Shown piece by piece: positions 9,116-16,038 of a stretch of DNA of 32,301 nucleotides. The DNA is taken from positions 1 to 32,301 of the forward strand of contig JACCTQ010000070.1 of the NCBI GenBank assembly GCA_013812265.1, in the 5' to 3' direction. Numbering within the stretch: the stretch's first letter is position 1; every line of letters begins with the position of its first letter. Below the pieces are notes generated by a model. It had not been told where the DNA came from. It did no database searches and saw only the letters and a program-made list of their open reading frames with translations. Source of the DNA: Actinomycetota bacterium. GTDB taxonomy: Bacteria > Actinomycetota > Thermoleophilia > Gaiellales > Gaiellaceae. Made by a program: the position numbers and the translations under genes.

Positions 9116-10089
9116 GCGGCAGCGCGCTCGAGTGACGCCTGCAGTTGTTCCAGCGCTCGCACCACTGCGACGCCGTCGCGTGCCGCCGCGAGGGGATCGC
9201 CCTCCCCGGCCGCAAGGGCCAGGAAGTGTCGGCACTCGAGACGAAGCGGCTCGTCGTTCGAGATCTTCGGAATGAAGATGTCCCCGGTGCGCGTGCGCCA
9301 CTCCCCGTAGCTCTCGGGCGGCTTCTCCGTACCCTTGTCGTAGACCGTCACCTTTCGTTCCAGTTCCATGTCGTCGAAAACCGCCATCTTGTCCCGCCCG
9401 ACCACAGTCATCTTGCGCATCTTGTGCGGATCGAGCCAGGAGAGGTGCATGTGCGCGACGATCCCGGAGGGAAAACGGAGATAGCAGAACACGACGTCCT
9501 CGACCCCTTCACGCACGAACGACTCGCCGCGTGCCCAGATCTCGCTCGGCTCTTCCTCGACCAGGTGCAGGATGACCGAGAGATCGTGAACACCGAGCGA
9601 CCACAAGGCGTTCTCGTCCTTGCGGATCTGGCCGAGGTTTTGCCGGTTGCCATAGAGGTACAGGACGTCGCCGAGCTGTCCGGAAGCGATCAGCTCCTTG
9701 AGCTTCTTGACGCCCGGGTGGTAGAGGAGCAGGTGGCCCGGCATAAGCGCGACGCCCCGCTCCTCCGCGACGCCCAGGAGGTCCTCCGCCTCCGCTGCAG
9801 TGAGCGCGGGAGGCTTCTCCACGAAGGTGTGCTTGCCAGCTTCCAGGGCTCGGCGAGCCAGCTCGTAGTGGGTGACGACGGGAGTCGCGACCACGACCGC
9901 GTCGAGCTCCGGATCCGCGAGCATCTCGTCGAAATCGCCCGTCATGCGTACCCGCGGATACCGCGCCGCGAACCGGTCGCGCAGCTCGGGCGAGATGTCG
10001 CAGAGCCAGCGGAGATCGGCGAGATCGTCGAAGTTCCGGGCGAGGTTCGGCCCCCAGTAGCCGAGACCGGCAAGACCGATTCGAATCAT
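9112..10089 (-). CDS. Gfo/Idh/MocA-family sugar dehydrogenase (WbpB/WlbA-like)
   Basis: This is an NAD(P)-dependent oxidoreductase of 325 residues. The N-terminal Rossmann motif is GLAGLGYWGPNLARNF (residues 5-20). The EKPPAL segment (about 92-97) carries the catalytic-site Lys of the family, and a HDLSVILHL segment lies in the C-terminal substrate domain. Paralogs in the WbpB/WlbA group oxidise C3 of UDP-GlcNAc uronic acid. That substrate is inferred from the adjacent 2-epimerase and beta-helix acetyltransferase. Its start ATG overlaps the epimerase stop by 4 bp, and its own stop overlaps the acetyltransferase GTG, so the three genes form one coupled operon. Confidence 0.87.
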   Translation of the reverse strand: MIRIGLAGLGYWGPNLARNFDDLADLRWLCDISPELRDRFAARYPRVRMTGDFDEMLADPELDAVVVATPVVTHYELARRALEAGKHTFVEKPPALTAAEAEDLLGVAEERGVALMPGHLLLYHPGVKKLKELIASGQLGDVLYLYGNRQNLGQIRKDENALWSLGVHDLSVILHLVEEEPSEIWARGESFVREGVEDVVFCYLRFPSGIVAHMHLSWLDPHKMRKMTVVGRDKMAVFDDMELERKVTVYDKGTEKPPESYGEWRTRTGDIFIPKISNDEPLRLECRHFLALAAGEGDPLAAARDGVAVVRALEQLQASLERAAA

Positions 10090-11150
10090 CGCGGGCTAGC
10101 GTACAGAGCGGCCGCGATGCGCTCCGCGGCATGGCCGTCGCCGTAGAGGGCCGGGCGGTCCAGCGGCATCCGAGCTCGCGTGACGGCATCCACGATCCGG
10201 TCCGGGTCAGCGTCCACGAGCTGGTTGGCGCCTGCCTCCACCGTGTCGACCCACTCCGTCGATGGCCGCATCGTGACGCAGGGGACGCCGTACCAGTACG
10301 CCTCCTTCTGGAGGCCCCCCGAGTCGGTGGCGATGACGCGCGCCTGCGATGCGAGCGCCGCGAAATCGAGGTATCCGAGTGGTCGGACGACCTGGACGTG
10401 GGGCGCGGCGGTCAGGCCGCCGGTCTCAAGGGCGGCCCGGGTGCGTGGGTGGGCCGGGAAAACGACCGGTTCTGCCAGGCGGTTCAGGCCGTCCATGATG
10501 CGCGCGAGCCGAGACGCTCGGACGTTGGCCTCTCGGTGCACGGTTGCGATGACGTACCGGCCGGGCTGCAGGGTGAGGGCGTCGAGGATCCTGGAACGCC
10601 GGCGCGCGAGCGGGGCCAGGCGGAAGCACGCGTCGGCCATGACGTCGCCGACGACCTGCCGGTCGCCCCGGACCTCTTCCCGGGCAAGCGTCGTGCTGGA
10701 GCGCTCGTCAGGGCAGAGGAGGAGATCGGAGATGGCGTCCACCTCTATCCGGTTGTGCTCCTCCGGCATCGAGAGGTCGCCGCTGCGAAGGCCGGCCTCC
10801 ACATGGGCGAGGGCAACGCCGACCGCGCTCGCAGCCCGCGCGCCCGCGAGCGTCGAGTTCGTGTCACCGTAGACGAGCGTCCAGTCGGGCCTTTCCTCGG
10901 CCAGAGCGGCCCCAATCGCAGGCTGCATGCGGGCGAGCATCTCGTCGCGTGGCAGCGCAGAGATTCCGAGTCGGTACCGAGGCTCGCCGAGGCCCAGCTC
11001 GTCGAAGAAGACCTGCGACAGCTCGGGGTCGTAGTGCTGACCCGTGTGCAGCACCACCTCCTCGATGCCCTCAGCGCGGAGCGCCACCGAGAGGGGGGCC
11101 GACTTGACGAACTGGGGCCGGTTCCCGACCACGGAAAACACCTTCACCAC
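10086..11150 (-). CDS. wecB: UDP-N-acetylglucosamine 2-epimerase, non-hydrolysing (WecB/WbpI-like)
   Basis: The enzyme inverts C2 of UDP-GlcNAc-type sugars to the manno form. The 354-residue protein has the full family pattern: GNRPQFVK (8-15), HTGQHYD, VYGDTNSTLAG, HVEAGLRSGD followed by PEEHNR, then TDSGGLQKEAYW and RPSTEWVDTVEAGAN near the C-terminus. The first gene of a three-gene minus-strand operon, it starts 21 bp from the tRNA-Lys on the other strand. It could be a housekeeping WecB making UDP-ManNAc, or a WbpI relative acting on a diacetamido uronic acid. The two coupled downstream genes favour the second. Confidence 0.9.
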   Translation of the reverse strand: MVKVFSVVGNRPQFVKSAPLSVALRAEGIEEVVLHTGQHYDPELSQVFFDELGLGEPRYRLGISALPRDEMLARMQPAIGAALAEERPDWTLVYGDTNSTLAGARAASAVGVALAHVEAGLRSGDLSMPEEHNRIEVDAISDLLLCPDERSSTTLAREEVRGDRQVVGDVMADACFRLAPLARRRSRILDALTLQPGRYVIATVHREANVRASRLARIMDGLNRLAEPVVFPAHPRTRAALETGGLTAAPHVQVVRPLGYLDFAALASQARVIATDSGGLQKEAYWYGVPCVTMRPSTEWVDTVEAGANQLVDADPDRIVDAVTRARMPLDRPALYGDGHAAERIAAALYASPR

Positions 11151-11171
11151 GGCTACACTACGCAGCCGCCC

Positions 11172-11244
11172 GGGCCGTTAGCTCAGCTGGTAGAGCAGGG
11201 GACTCTTAATCCCAAGGTCGAAGGTTCGAGTCCTTCACGGCCCA
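11172..11244 (+). tRNA. tRNA-Lys (anticodon CTT)
   Basis: A 73-base cloverleaf. The acceptor stem is GGGCCGT (11172-11178) with ACGGCCC (11237-11243) and discriminator A. The D arm holds TAGCTCAGCTGGTAGAGCA, the anticodon loop is CTCTTAA giving anticodon CTT, and the T arm holds GGTTCGAGTCC. CCA is not encoded. The 3' 44 bases are also one end of the att repeat of the neighbouring integrated element, which keeps the tRNA intact. Confidence 0.96.
11201..11244 (+). repeat. attachment-site core, tRNA-side copy
   Basis: This 44-base sequence, from the anticodon arm to the tRNA 3' end, recurs without mismatch at 19387-19430. The bases immediately outside differ on both sides (G/C before, T/C after), so 44 bp is the exact core. 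Integration into tRNA 3' ends is typical of tyrosine integrases. Confidence 0.93.
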
Positions 11245-11305
11245 TAGCCGAAGCTCCTGGAAACAGGCACTTTCGCTCTTCCGGCTCCGTCCTCTCTGCC
11301 GAGCA

Positions 11306-11325
11306 GGTCAAACAAACGGTCAAAC
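11306..11325 (+). promoter_or_regulatory. paired GGTCAAAC repeats, putative integrase arm site (left)
   Basis: Two copies of GGTCAAAC start 12 bp apart, about 60 bp inside the element from the tRNA-side core. Almost the same 20 bases (one mismatch) occur near the other end at 19260-19279. The paired, symmetric placement suggests integrase arm-binding sites. Confidence 0.5.
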
Positions 11326-11365
11326 ACTCCTCTCTCGTCCGGCGCTCCAGGCACGCTGAGGCGTT

Positions 11366-11782
11366 GTGAACCGCAACGGCACACCCGCGAGCCTCGTGCC
11401 TGCACCGGCAGGCAACGTCCGCGCGGCACGGCACGGCATCTACTCGGAGCGACTTCGCGAGCCACGTGCGCAGGAGCACTTCGACGCGATCCTCGACCTT
11501 CCATGGATCGGAGAGGCCGACATCATCGGCGCGAGGCAGGTGGCACGGCTGGAAGCCTTGATCGAGGCACTCTCGGACGAGGTGTTCCGGGTCGGCGTCG
11601 GCTCGAAGAAGGCAGAAAAGCTGATCGACATGGAGCTACGTGCGATCAGACGGCAGGCGGAGCTACTGAGCCGCTTCGGACTGGACCCGAAGTCGCGAGC
11701 GGACTGGACTGCGAAGCTGACCAGCGGCACGCTCGGCGAGCGCATCGCCGCTCGCATCGCCGAGATCGAGGCCAACGAGTGA
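11366..11782 (+). CDS. putative phage small terminase subunit-like protein
   Basis: This 138-residue protein resembles the short TerS-like proteins of actinobacterial phages. It has an N-terminal GNVRAARHGIYS motif, a helical body (DIIGARQVARLEALIEAL), and a C-terminal FGLDPKSRADW motif. Small terminases recognise the packaging site and recruit the large subunit to cut phage DNA. No large subunit is encoded nearby, so this protein would have to redirect the packaging motor of another phage, as satellites do. The start is GTG at 11366. The stop overlaps the next gene's GTG by 4 bp. Assignment is by motif memory only and is moderate. Confidence 0.55.
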   Translation: MNRNGTPASLVPAPAGNVRAARHGIYSERLREPRAQEHFDAILDLPWIGEADIIGARQVARLEALIEALSDEVFRVGVGSKKAEKLIDMELRAIRRQAELLSRFGLDPKSRADWTAKLTSGTLGERIAARIAEIEANE

Positions 11783-12375
11783 GCCATGCGAAGCGACGTG
11801 CTGCGCTGGAGGAGATCGCATACAGCGCGGACGCCAGTCCGGCCGATCGGATGCGAGCGCTGGAGGCTCTCCGCGAGTACCAGGGTGTCGAGCCGAATCC
11901 GGCCTTGGTGGAAACCAGCGACCAAGAGCTCTTCGACACGATGGACGACGAGCTGAGCAGCGACCTCCTCGACATCATCGCCTCCGTCCTCGACGGCCGA
12001 GATATCTCCGGGTCCGTTGCCGAGACCACCTGGAACGGCTGGCCACGCACGGTGGAGAACATCGCCTCGGAGATCAATCGCCGGGTGACCCTCGCCGTCG
12101 AAGAGCACACCGATGTTGCTCGCGTCGAGCTGGAGATCGAGCAGAGAGCGCAGGAAAAAGCGGAGCACCTCTATAGGACACGTTCATTCAGCGCCGTAAG
12201 CCCTTCTGACGGCCTGGAAGGCGATCAGGAAGGTGAACAGCCCACCTCGGTACCTGGCGAGCTTAAATCGCCTCCTACGCTCCCGCCGGGTATCGACCTT
12301 GAACGCGGGTGGCCGAAGCCGCGAGGGCGGAATCCAAACACACGACGGCTCGGAGATCGACGCCGAAGTTGGTAA
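11779..12375 (+). CDS. hypothetical protein of the capsid element
   Basis: I do not recognise this 198-residue protein. GTG at 11779 is chosen from the 4-bp overlap with the TerS-like gene. Residues 1-35 are helical (RRAALEEIAYSADASPADRM and onward) and resemble the short helical repeats seen at the start of some phage packaging proteins. The middle is acidic (DTMDDELSSDLLDIIASVLDG) and the last 60 residues are Pro-, Gly- and Arg-rich and probably disordered. The position between TerS-like and capsid genes suggests a packaging or capsid-assembly role, for example a scaffold. The TAA stop lies in the loop of a hairpin (12363-12384). Confidence 0.6.
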   Translation: MSHAKRRAALEEIAYSADASPADRMRALEALREYQGVEPNPALVETSDQELFDTMDDELSSDLLDIIASVLDGRDISGSVAETTWNGWPRTVENIASEINRRVTLAVEEHTDVARVELEIEQRAQEKAEHLYRTRSFSAVSPSDGLEGDQEGEQPTSVPGELKSPPTLPPGIDLERGWPKPRGRNPNTRRLGDRRRSW

Positions 12376-12384
12376 CAACTTCGG
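12363..12384 (+). terminator. hairpin with GTAA tetraloop across a stop codon
   Basis: A perfect 9-bp stem (CCGAAGTTG pairing with CAACTTCGG) closes on a GTAA loop, a GNRA-type tetraloop in RNA. The TAA stop of the upstream gene (12373-12375) is the last three bases of that loop. No T-run follows, so it may attenuate or stabilise the transcript instead of ending it. Confidence 0.5.
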
Positions 12385-12856
12385 GGTAGGGCCGCCAGCA
12401 GCCGCACCCCAGGACTCCTTGAAAGCCCTGCAAATAGCGGGTCGCAGCCCCCGGGGCTCCCCTCCCTCAGCCCCCGGGGCTCCCCTCCCTCAGCCCCCGG
12501 GGCCGCGCCCTTCGGGAAAGCCCTGCAAATGCCAGCCCCGCGCGAGTAGCACGAAGAAGGTTCCGGTAGTTTTGTTCCGGGCCCGGACGCTCCGTTCGGC
12601 GGGAACGGCCTCGAAGTTGTCTGCGGCGCTGGCGACCCGACGGGAACAAAGACTCCATCCGGCCCACCGGCTACCTTAGCGCCGAACAAATCAGTTCCGC
12701 AATTCGTGCCCTGCGCCTGGCAGCGCGGGCGGAAGCGAAACTGGGCAGCCTCGCCAAAGGGTATGCCCGGCTGATTCCCTACACGTATAAGCGGACGTTA
12801 ACCGCCCATGCCCCCCATCGGGGGGTGGGGCGACGCGTTCGGAAGGGGGAATCAGC
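12376..12856 (+). other. 481-bp gap before the capsid gene, with repeats and an unexplained open frame
   Basis: No gene with a normal start is evident. The gap holds the 23-bp tandem repeat (12446-12503). It also holds a 15-base direct repeat GAAAGCCCTGCAAAT at 12421-12435 and 12516-12530. A frame from 12570 to the TAG at 12900-12902 has no ATG, GTG or TTG upstream of its plausible part, yet 12672-12800 reads like a helical protein (LSAEQISSAIRALRLAARAE). A frame with an ATG at 12233 runs to 12679 but is of very low complexity. A Shine-Dalgarno-like GGAAGGGGGA lies just before the capsid ATG. Confidence 0.5.
12446..12503 (+). repeat. 23-bp tandem repeat, 2.5 copies
   Basis: The unit starts AGCCCCCGGGGCTCCCC and is repeated exactly at 12446-12468 and 12469-12491, with a 12-base third copy at 12492-12503. 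Each unit carries the palindrome GCCCCCGGGGC (one base off centre), so each copy could form a small hairpin. Confidence 0.85.
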
Positions 12857-14029
12857 ATGCAACATCTGGACGAAGTCCTGGATCGCATTTCGAGCGATCT
12901 AGCTCGCCTGGACAACAAGAGCAGCGGTGCCGACGAATGGCGCTCAGGCAGCCGCTACGTCGGCCCTAACGCTGAGCGTTCACTCGTGGAGCACGTGGCG
13001 GCCGGAGGGTCGGTAGGCCGAACCGTAAAGCCGTATCGACCCGCAGGCAGCCGCACGAAAGGCGGCCTCGCCTTCGGAATGAAGGCGCTCGCCGAAGGCA
13101 CCGCCACAAGCGGTGGATATCTGGTCGAGCCGGAATTCGCCGCGGAGATCGCTCACCTCGTGCGTGCTCGGTCGGCCGTAATGCAGATGGGTGTGACCAC
13201 GATTCCTGTCCGCAAGGAACTGAACGTGACCTCGGTCTCAACGGGTGCCACTGCGGCCTACGTCGCGGAGAACGCTCGCATCCCGGTCAGTGAGGAGACC
13301 TTCGCACAAGCGGCCATCCTCCGGCCTCGGAACCTGGCGGCGCTGGTTCCCATCTCGAACCGCTTGCTCCGTGATGCGGACGAGACCCCAGCCGTCGAAG
13401 ATGTGATTCGTCGCGACCTGGCGGAAGTGCTCGCGCTGAGGCAGGACATCGCGTTCCTTCAAGGCACCGGAACGGGCGAGGAACCCCTCGGGCTCCGCAA
13501 CGTCGCCGGGACGACCGCTGCACCTTCCCTGGGCGCGAATGGCGGCGCTCCTGACTGGGACACGCTCAAAACCACGGTGGCCAACATCCGTGCCACGAAC
13601 GCACCCTTCGAGCGGCCCGGCTGGATTTTCAACGCGCGCCTTCTGAGCACGTTGGAGCGCTTGAAGGACTCGACGGGTCACTATCTCGCCGATACCGGAT
13701 TGCTCACCTTCGATCCGGCCGGGAACGGGGGCACGCTGCTCGGATACAGCTTCCGAACCACAAGTCAAATTCCGGTCAACCTGACGACCGGCACGAGCAC
13801 GGATACGACGTTCGCCCTCTTCTGCTCGGACTGGGGTGAGGTCTGGGTAGGGCAGAACGACGCCTTCGAGATCGTCCTGTCCGGCGAGGCGACCTACACG
13901 CCCGACGGAGGTACCACCTACATCAGCGCATTCCAGAATCAGCAAACGTTGTTCCGCGCATCCACGACTAATGACATCGCGATCCGCCGTCCGCAGTTCC
14001 TGAGCGTCCTTACGGGAGTCCGACCGTGA
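12857..14029 (+). CDS. HK97-family phage major capsid protein
   Basis: This is the shell protein of a tailed-phage-type capsid, 390 residues. Residues 1-80 form a charged, helical delta-domain-like leader. The conserved capsid core opens at about 82-92 with GTATSGGYLVEP, and then shows the family pattern of ARSAVMQMGVTTIP, AYVAENARIPVSEETF, and LVPISNRLLRDA. ALRQDIAFLQGTGTGEEPLG and WIFNARLLSTLERLKD follow, then a C-terminal YTPDGGTTYISAFQNQQTLFR. All parts are present, so it looks functional. No separate protease gene is nearby, so maturation of the leader, if it occurs, would need another source. The ATG has GGAAGGGGGA upstream. The stop overlaps the next GTG by 4 bp. Confidence 0.93.
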   Translation: MQHLDEVLDRISSDLARLDNKSSGADEWRSGSRYVGPNAERSLVEHVAAGGSVGRTVKPYRPAGSRTKGGLAFGMKALAEGTATSGGYLVEPEFAAEIAHLVRARSAVMQMGVTTIPVRKELNVTSVSTGATAAYVAENARIPVSEETFAQAAILRPRNLAALVPISNRLLRDADETPAVEDVIRRDLAEVLALRQDIAFLQGTGTGEEPLGLRNVAGTTAAPSLGANGGAPDWDTLKTTVANIRATNAPFERPGWIFNARLLSTLERLKDSTGHYLADTGLLTFDPAGNGGTLLGYSFRTTSQIPVNLTTGTSTDTTFALFCSDWGEVWVGQNDAFEIVLSGEATYTPDGGTTYISAFQNQQTLFRASTTNDIAIRRPQFLSVLTGVRP

Positions 14030-14352
14030 CCGAGGCCGAGAGCGTCGCGAAGGGTTCCAAGCCGCTCACCGGCCAGCTCGCCGCAGCCGTCGAGGAGGTC
14101 GTGCTCGCCGTCCAGCGGACGAACAGTGGCGCAACGAGGTACGAACTGCTCGACGACAGAAGCGTGCTCGAAATCTCGGTCCCGGAGCCTGGCTCCAAGC
14201 TTCGGCTAATCCCGAGGCGCTCGCTCGTGTCGAACGAGCCGGGTCACCTTGCCGGTGGCCCAGCTCCCACCTTGAGTGAAGAGCAACAACGGCGGCTGCT
14301 AGAGGCCAAGGCGCGGAAGTCGTTTGGTCCGATGCCTTCGGAAACGGCCTGA
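14026..14352 (+). CDS. hypothetical protein coupled to the capsid gene
   Basis: I do not recognise this 108-residue protein. The GTG start overlaps the capsid stop by 4 bp, implying coupled expression. It has a helical N-terminus (TGQLAAAVEEVVLAVQRT), a short beta segment (KLRLIPRRSLV) and a helical, basic C-terminus (EEQQRRLLEAKARKSFG). No membrane segment or catalytic motif is visible. Position after the capsid gene would fit a capsid decoration or connector-like role, but nothing in the sequence proves it. Confidence 0.6.
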   Translation: MTEAESVAKGSKPLTGQLAAAVEEVVLAVQRTNSGATRYELLDDRSVLEISVPEPGSKLRLIPRRSLVSNEPGHLAGGPAPTLSEEQQRRLLEAKARKSFGPMPSETA

Positions 14353-14361
14353 CCACGACCG

Positions 14362-15033
14362 TTGAACCGGGAGGAGCGAGAGCGTCTTAAGCGCGCCGTA
14401 GACCGCGCCCGTCGGCAGCGGCAGGGCTACGCAAGCGAGGTGGCGCCTGGCGCGATCAACTTCGTCCTGGCGAACGTGGAGGACACGTGGAGGACGCTGG
14501 ACGAGGTGCGGCGAGCCTGCCGTCTTGATCCTCAGCGCGTCGCTTCGGCGCTCGGGCTCTTGTGGGCGCGCGGGCAGGTCGAGTGCGAGCTGGTCAATGG
14601 AGAGGACCTCTACCGTGTGCCCGCGGTGGCAGCGGAGGCACAATCCCGACGGTGTCGGGAGTGCGATTCCGCCATTCCGAGCACGATGCGCTCCGATAGC
14701 GTCTTCTGCTCCAGGCGCTGTAATTCCCGGATGCAGACAAGGCGTGCTAGAGCACGCCACCATAAAACTCAACCCGTGCGAGCCTGCGAGTATTGCTCGA
14801 CGCTATTCCAGCCGCTGACTCCGCGACGGCGATTCTGCGGCTCTACGTGCGCCAACGCCGCTAAGAACAGGCGTCCTGGCATCCATCACTTGATCTGCGC
14901 TCATTGCAGGATCGAGTTTCAGTCTCGCAAAACAGGGCAGCTTTACTGCTCGCGCGCCTGCCTGGCCGCGGTCAATCGCGAGAGAAATTCTGACTTCGGA
15001 AGCGTGAGTAGGTGGACCGGTGCTAGACCATGA
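14362..15033 (+). CDS. winged-helix protein with three CxxC-CxxxC zinc fingers
   Basis: This is a 223-residue protein of unknown function. Residues 30-88 look like a winged helix (TLDEVRRACRLDPQRVASALGLLWARGQVECEL). Three zinc-finger units follow at about 98-120, 139-160 and 176-197. Each reads C-x2-C, then 13 or 14 residues, then C-x3-C (CRECD with CSRRC, CEYCS with CGSTC, CAHCR with CSRAC). Units are separated by Arg-rich linkers, as in nucleic-acid-binding proteins. The start is TTG at 14362, 9 bp after the previous stop. The next gene, overlapping by 14 bp, carries three more units of the same type. A DNA-binding regulator or packaging factor is plausible. The local DNA looks less GC-rich than the flanking chromosome. 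Confidence 0.72.
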   Translation: MNREERERLKRAVDRARRQRQGYASEVAPGAINFVLANVEDTWRTLDEVRRACRLDPQRVASALGLLWARGQVECELVNGEDLYRVPAVAAEAQSRRCRECDSAIPSTMRSDSVFCSRRCNSRMQTRRARARHHKTQPVRACEYCSTLFQPLTPRRRFCGSTCANAAKNRRPGIHHLICAHCRIEFQSRKTGQLYCSRACLAAVNRERNSDFGSVSRWTGARP

Positions 15034-15436
15034 GATGCGCCTAGCGCTCCGTCAGGAGATCGACAGGCGCAGACGGCTACAACGACCTTGCTCGTATTGT
15101 GGGTTGGCATTAACGCCGTCGAAGCGGAGTCACCGATACTGCTCGGAGGAGTGCAAGCGCCGGAGCAACAATGCTCGGCGCCAAGCGCGCGGACAGGCAA
15201 TTGACTTTCAGGTAAGCGCTTGCGGCTGGTGCGACAGCCGATTCGTACCGAGTAGGCGCGACCAGCGGCATTGTTCGTCAGCATGCTGGCGCTCGTCCGA
15301 CCATCGCTCGAAACACCCTCTCCCGAGGCGCCGCGCCTGCCGAACGTGTGGTCAGCGATTCCAGCCGAAGCGGAAGGACGGTCGCTATTGCAGCGCTCAA
15401 TGCCACAAGCATCGCGACCGGCGTTTGCACGGCTAG
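15020..15436 (+). CDS. triple zinc-finger protein
   Basis: This 138-residue basic protein is built almost wholly of three C-x2-C-x13-C-x3-C units: CSYCG with CSEEC, CGWCD with CSSAC, and CRTCG with CSAQC. Each carries an F/L-x-P turn and a basic-aromatic pair before the third Cys (HRYCS, QRHCS, GRYCS). It is clearly related to the C-terminal half of the preceding gene. I chose GTG at 15020; ATG at 15035 is an alternative. The TAG stop lies inside the stem of a strong hairpin. Function is unknown; nucleic-acid binding is inferred from the charge and zinc ligands. Confidence 0.72.
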   Translation: MLDHEMRLALRQEIDRRRRLQRPCSYCGLALTPSKRSHRYCSEECKRRSNNARRQARGQAIDFQVSACGWCDSRFVPSRRDQRHCSSACWRSSDHRSKHPLPRRRACRTCGQRFQPKRKDGRYCSAQCHKHRDRRLHG

Positions 15437-15461
15437 ATCGGCTGGCCGCCAGCCGATCTAG
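15433..15461 (+). terminator. strong hairpin over the stop codon of the zinc-finger gene
   Basis: A perfect 13-bp stem (CTAGATCGGCTGG with CCAGCCGATCTAG) has a 3-base loop. The stop codon TAG (15434-15436) is inside the left arm. It closes the capsid and zinc-finger gene block and separates it from the replication block. The 229 bp that follow, up to 15690, show no clear gene and probably hold the next promoter. Confidence 0.75.
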
Positions 15462-15690
15462 TTGGCTCACTGGCGCAGGGCGATCCCGTAGCGGGCGAGG
15501 CCATGGAGAGCGCCGTCATGTCGGTTGTGTAGAGTGTTTTTCGTCTGCTCCCGCGCCTTCGTCTGCGCGTGAGTCTTCACCGCACATCCCTTCGGAAGCC
15601 TGGCCTACGGTCAGGCTTTCGTGGTTCTGAAGGTGACCTCCGACACCACCCGTAGACTGATTCGTGGATGCGGTCGAAGACTGAGCAGCG

Positions 15691-16038
15691 ATGGAACGTG
15701 CGCAACGCGTAGCGGTCTCAACGGAGCCGTTCGCTCTGGCGCTCAGCCTCACTCTTGAGCGAAGCCAAACGGAGCTGCGGGATCAATTCCGTGACGCCGT
15801 GGTGTCGCCGCACCATGCAGCGACGCGAGCTTTCACCCTCGCAATGAGCCTTCGCCGTAGGCCGGTTTTGGCGAGGTGTTTGCCCCGCTTTGCCTCCCGA
15901 GCGCGGCCTCCAAGAGCGCCGCGAGCACGACGCCGGACGCGACGCACGGCTCGTCGAGCGCCACCCGGCGACCCTGACGACCCTGACGAACCTGGCGACC
16001 CTGACTTAAGCCATACCAGCGCAGGACGGCGCGCGTGA
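15691..16038 (+). CDS. hypothetical small basic protein
   Basis: I do not recognise this 115-residue frame. It begins with ATG at 15691, and its stop overlaps the GTG of the initiator-like gene by 4 bp, the main reason to believe it. Residues 10-50 could be helical (ALSLTLERSQTELRDQF). The rest is Arg/Pro-rich, ending in Asp-Pro repeats (GDPDDPDEPGDPD) coded by a tandem ACCCTGACG-like DNA repeat. Low complexity makes a chance frame possible. Confidence 0.42.
   Translation: MERAQRVAVSTEPFALALSLTLERSQTELRDQFRDAVVSPHHAATRAFTLAMSLRRRPVLARCLPRFASRARPPRAPRARRRTRRTARRAPPGDPDDPDEPGDPDLSHTSAGRRA

Noticed and set aside
11183-11479. Minus-strand frames ending in GREGLEPSTLGLRV-type peptides
   Set aside because: These peptides are antisense translations of the tRNA gene, a common annotation artefact.
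12446-12503. CRISPR array
   Set aside because: The repeats are directly tandem with no spacers and no cas genes are nearby.
12233-12679. 148-residue plus-strand gene upstream of the capsid gene
   Set aside because: It overlaps the end of the previous gene by 143 bp, is Pro/Gly/Arg-rich, and runs through the tandem repeats; no domain is visible.
15271-15630. 119-residue frame overlapping the zinc-finger gene end
   Set aside because: It is out of phase with a convincing Cys-patterned protein and runs through the terminator hairpin.
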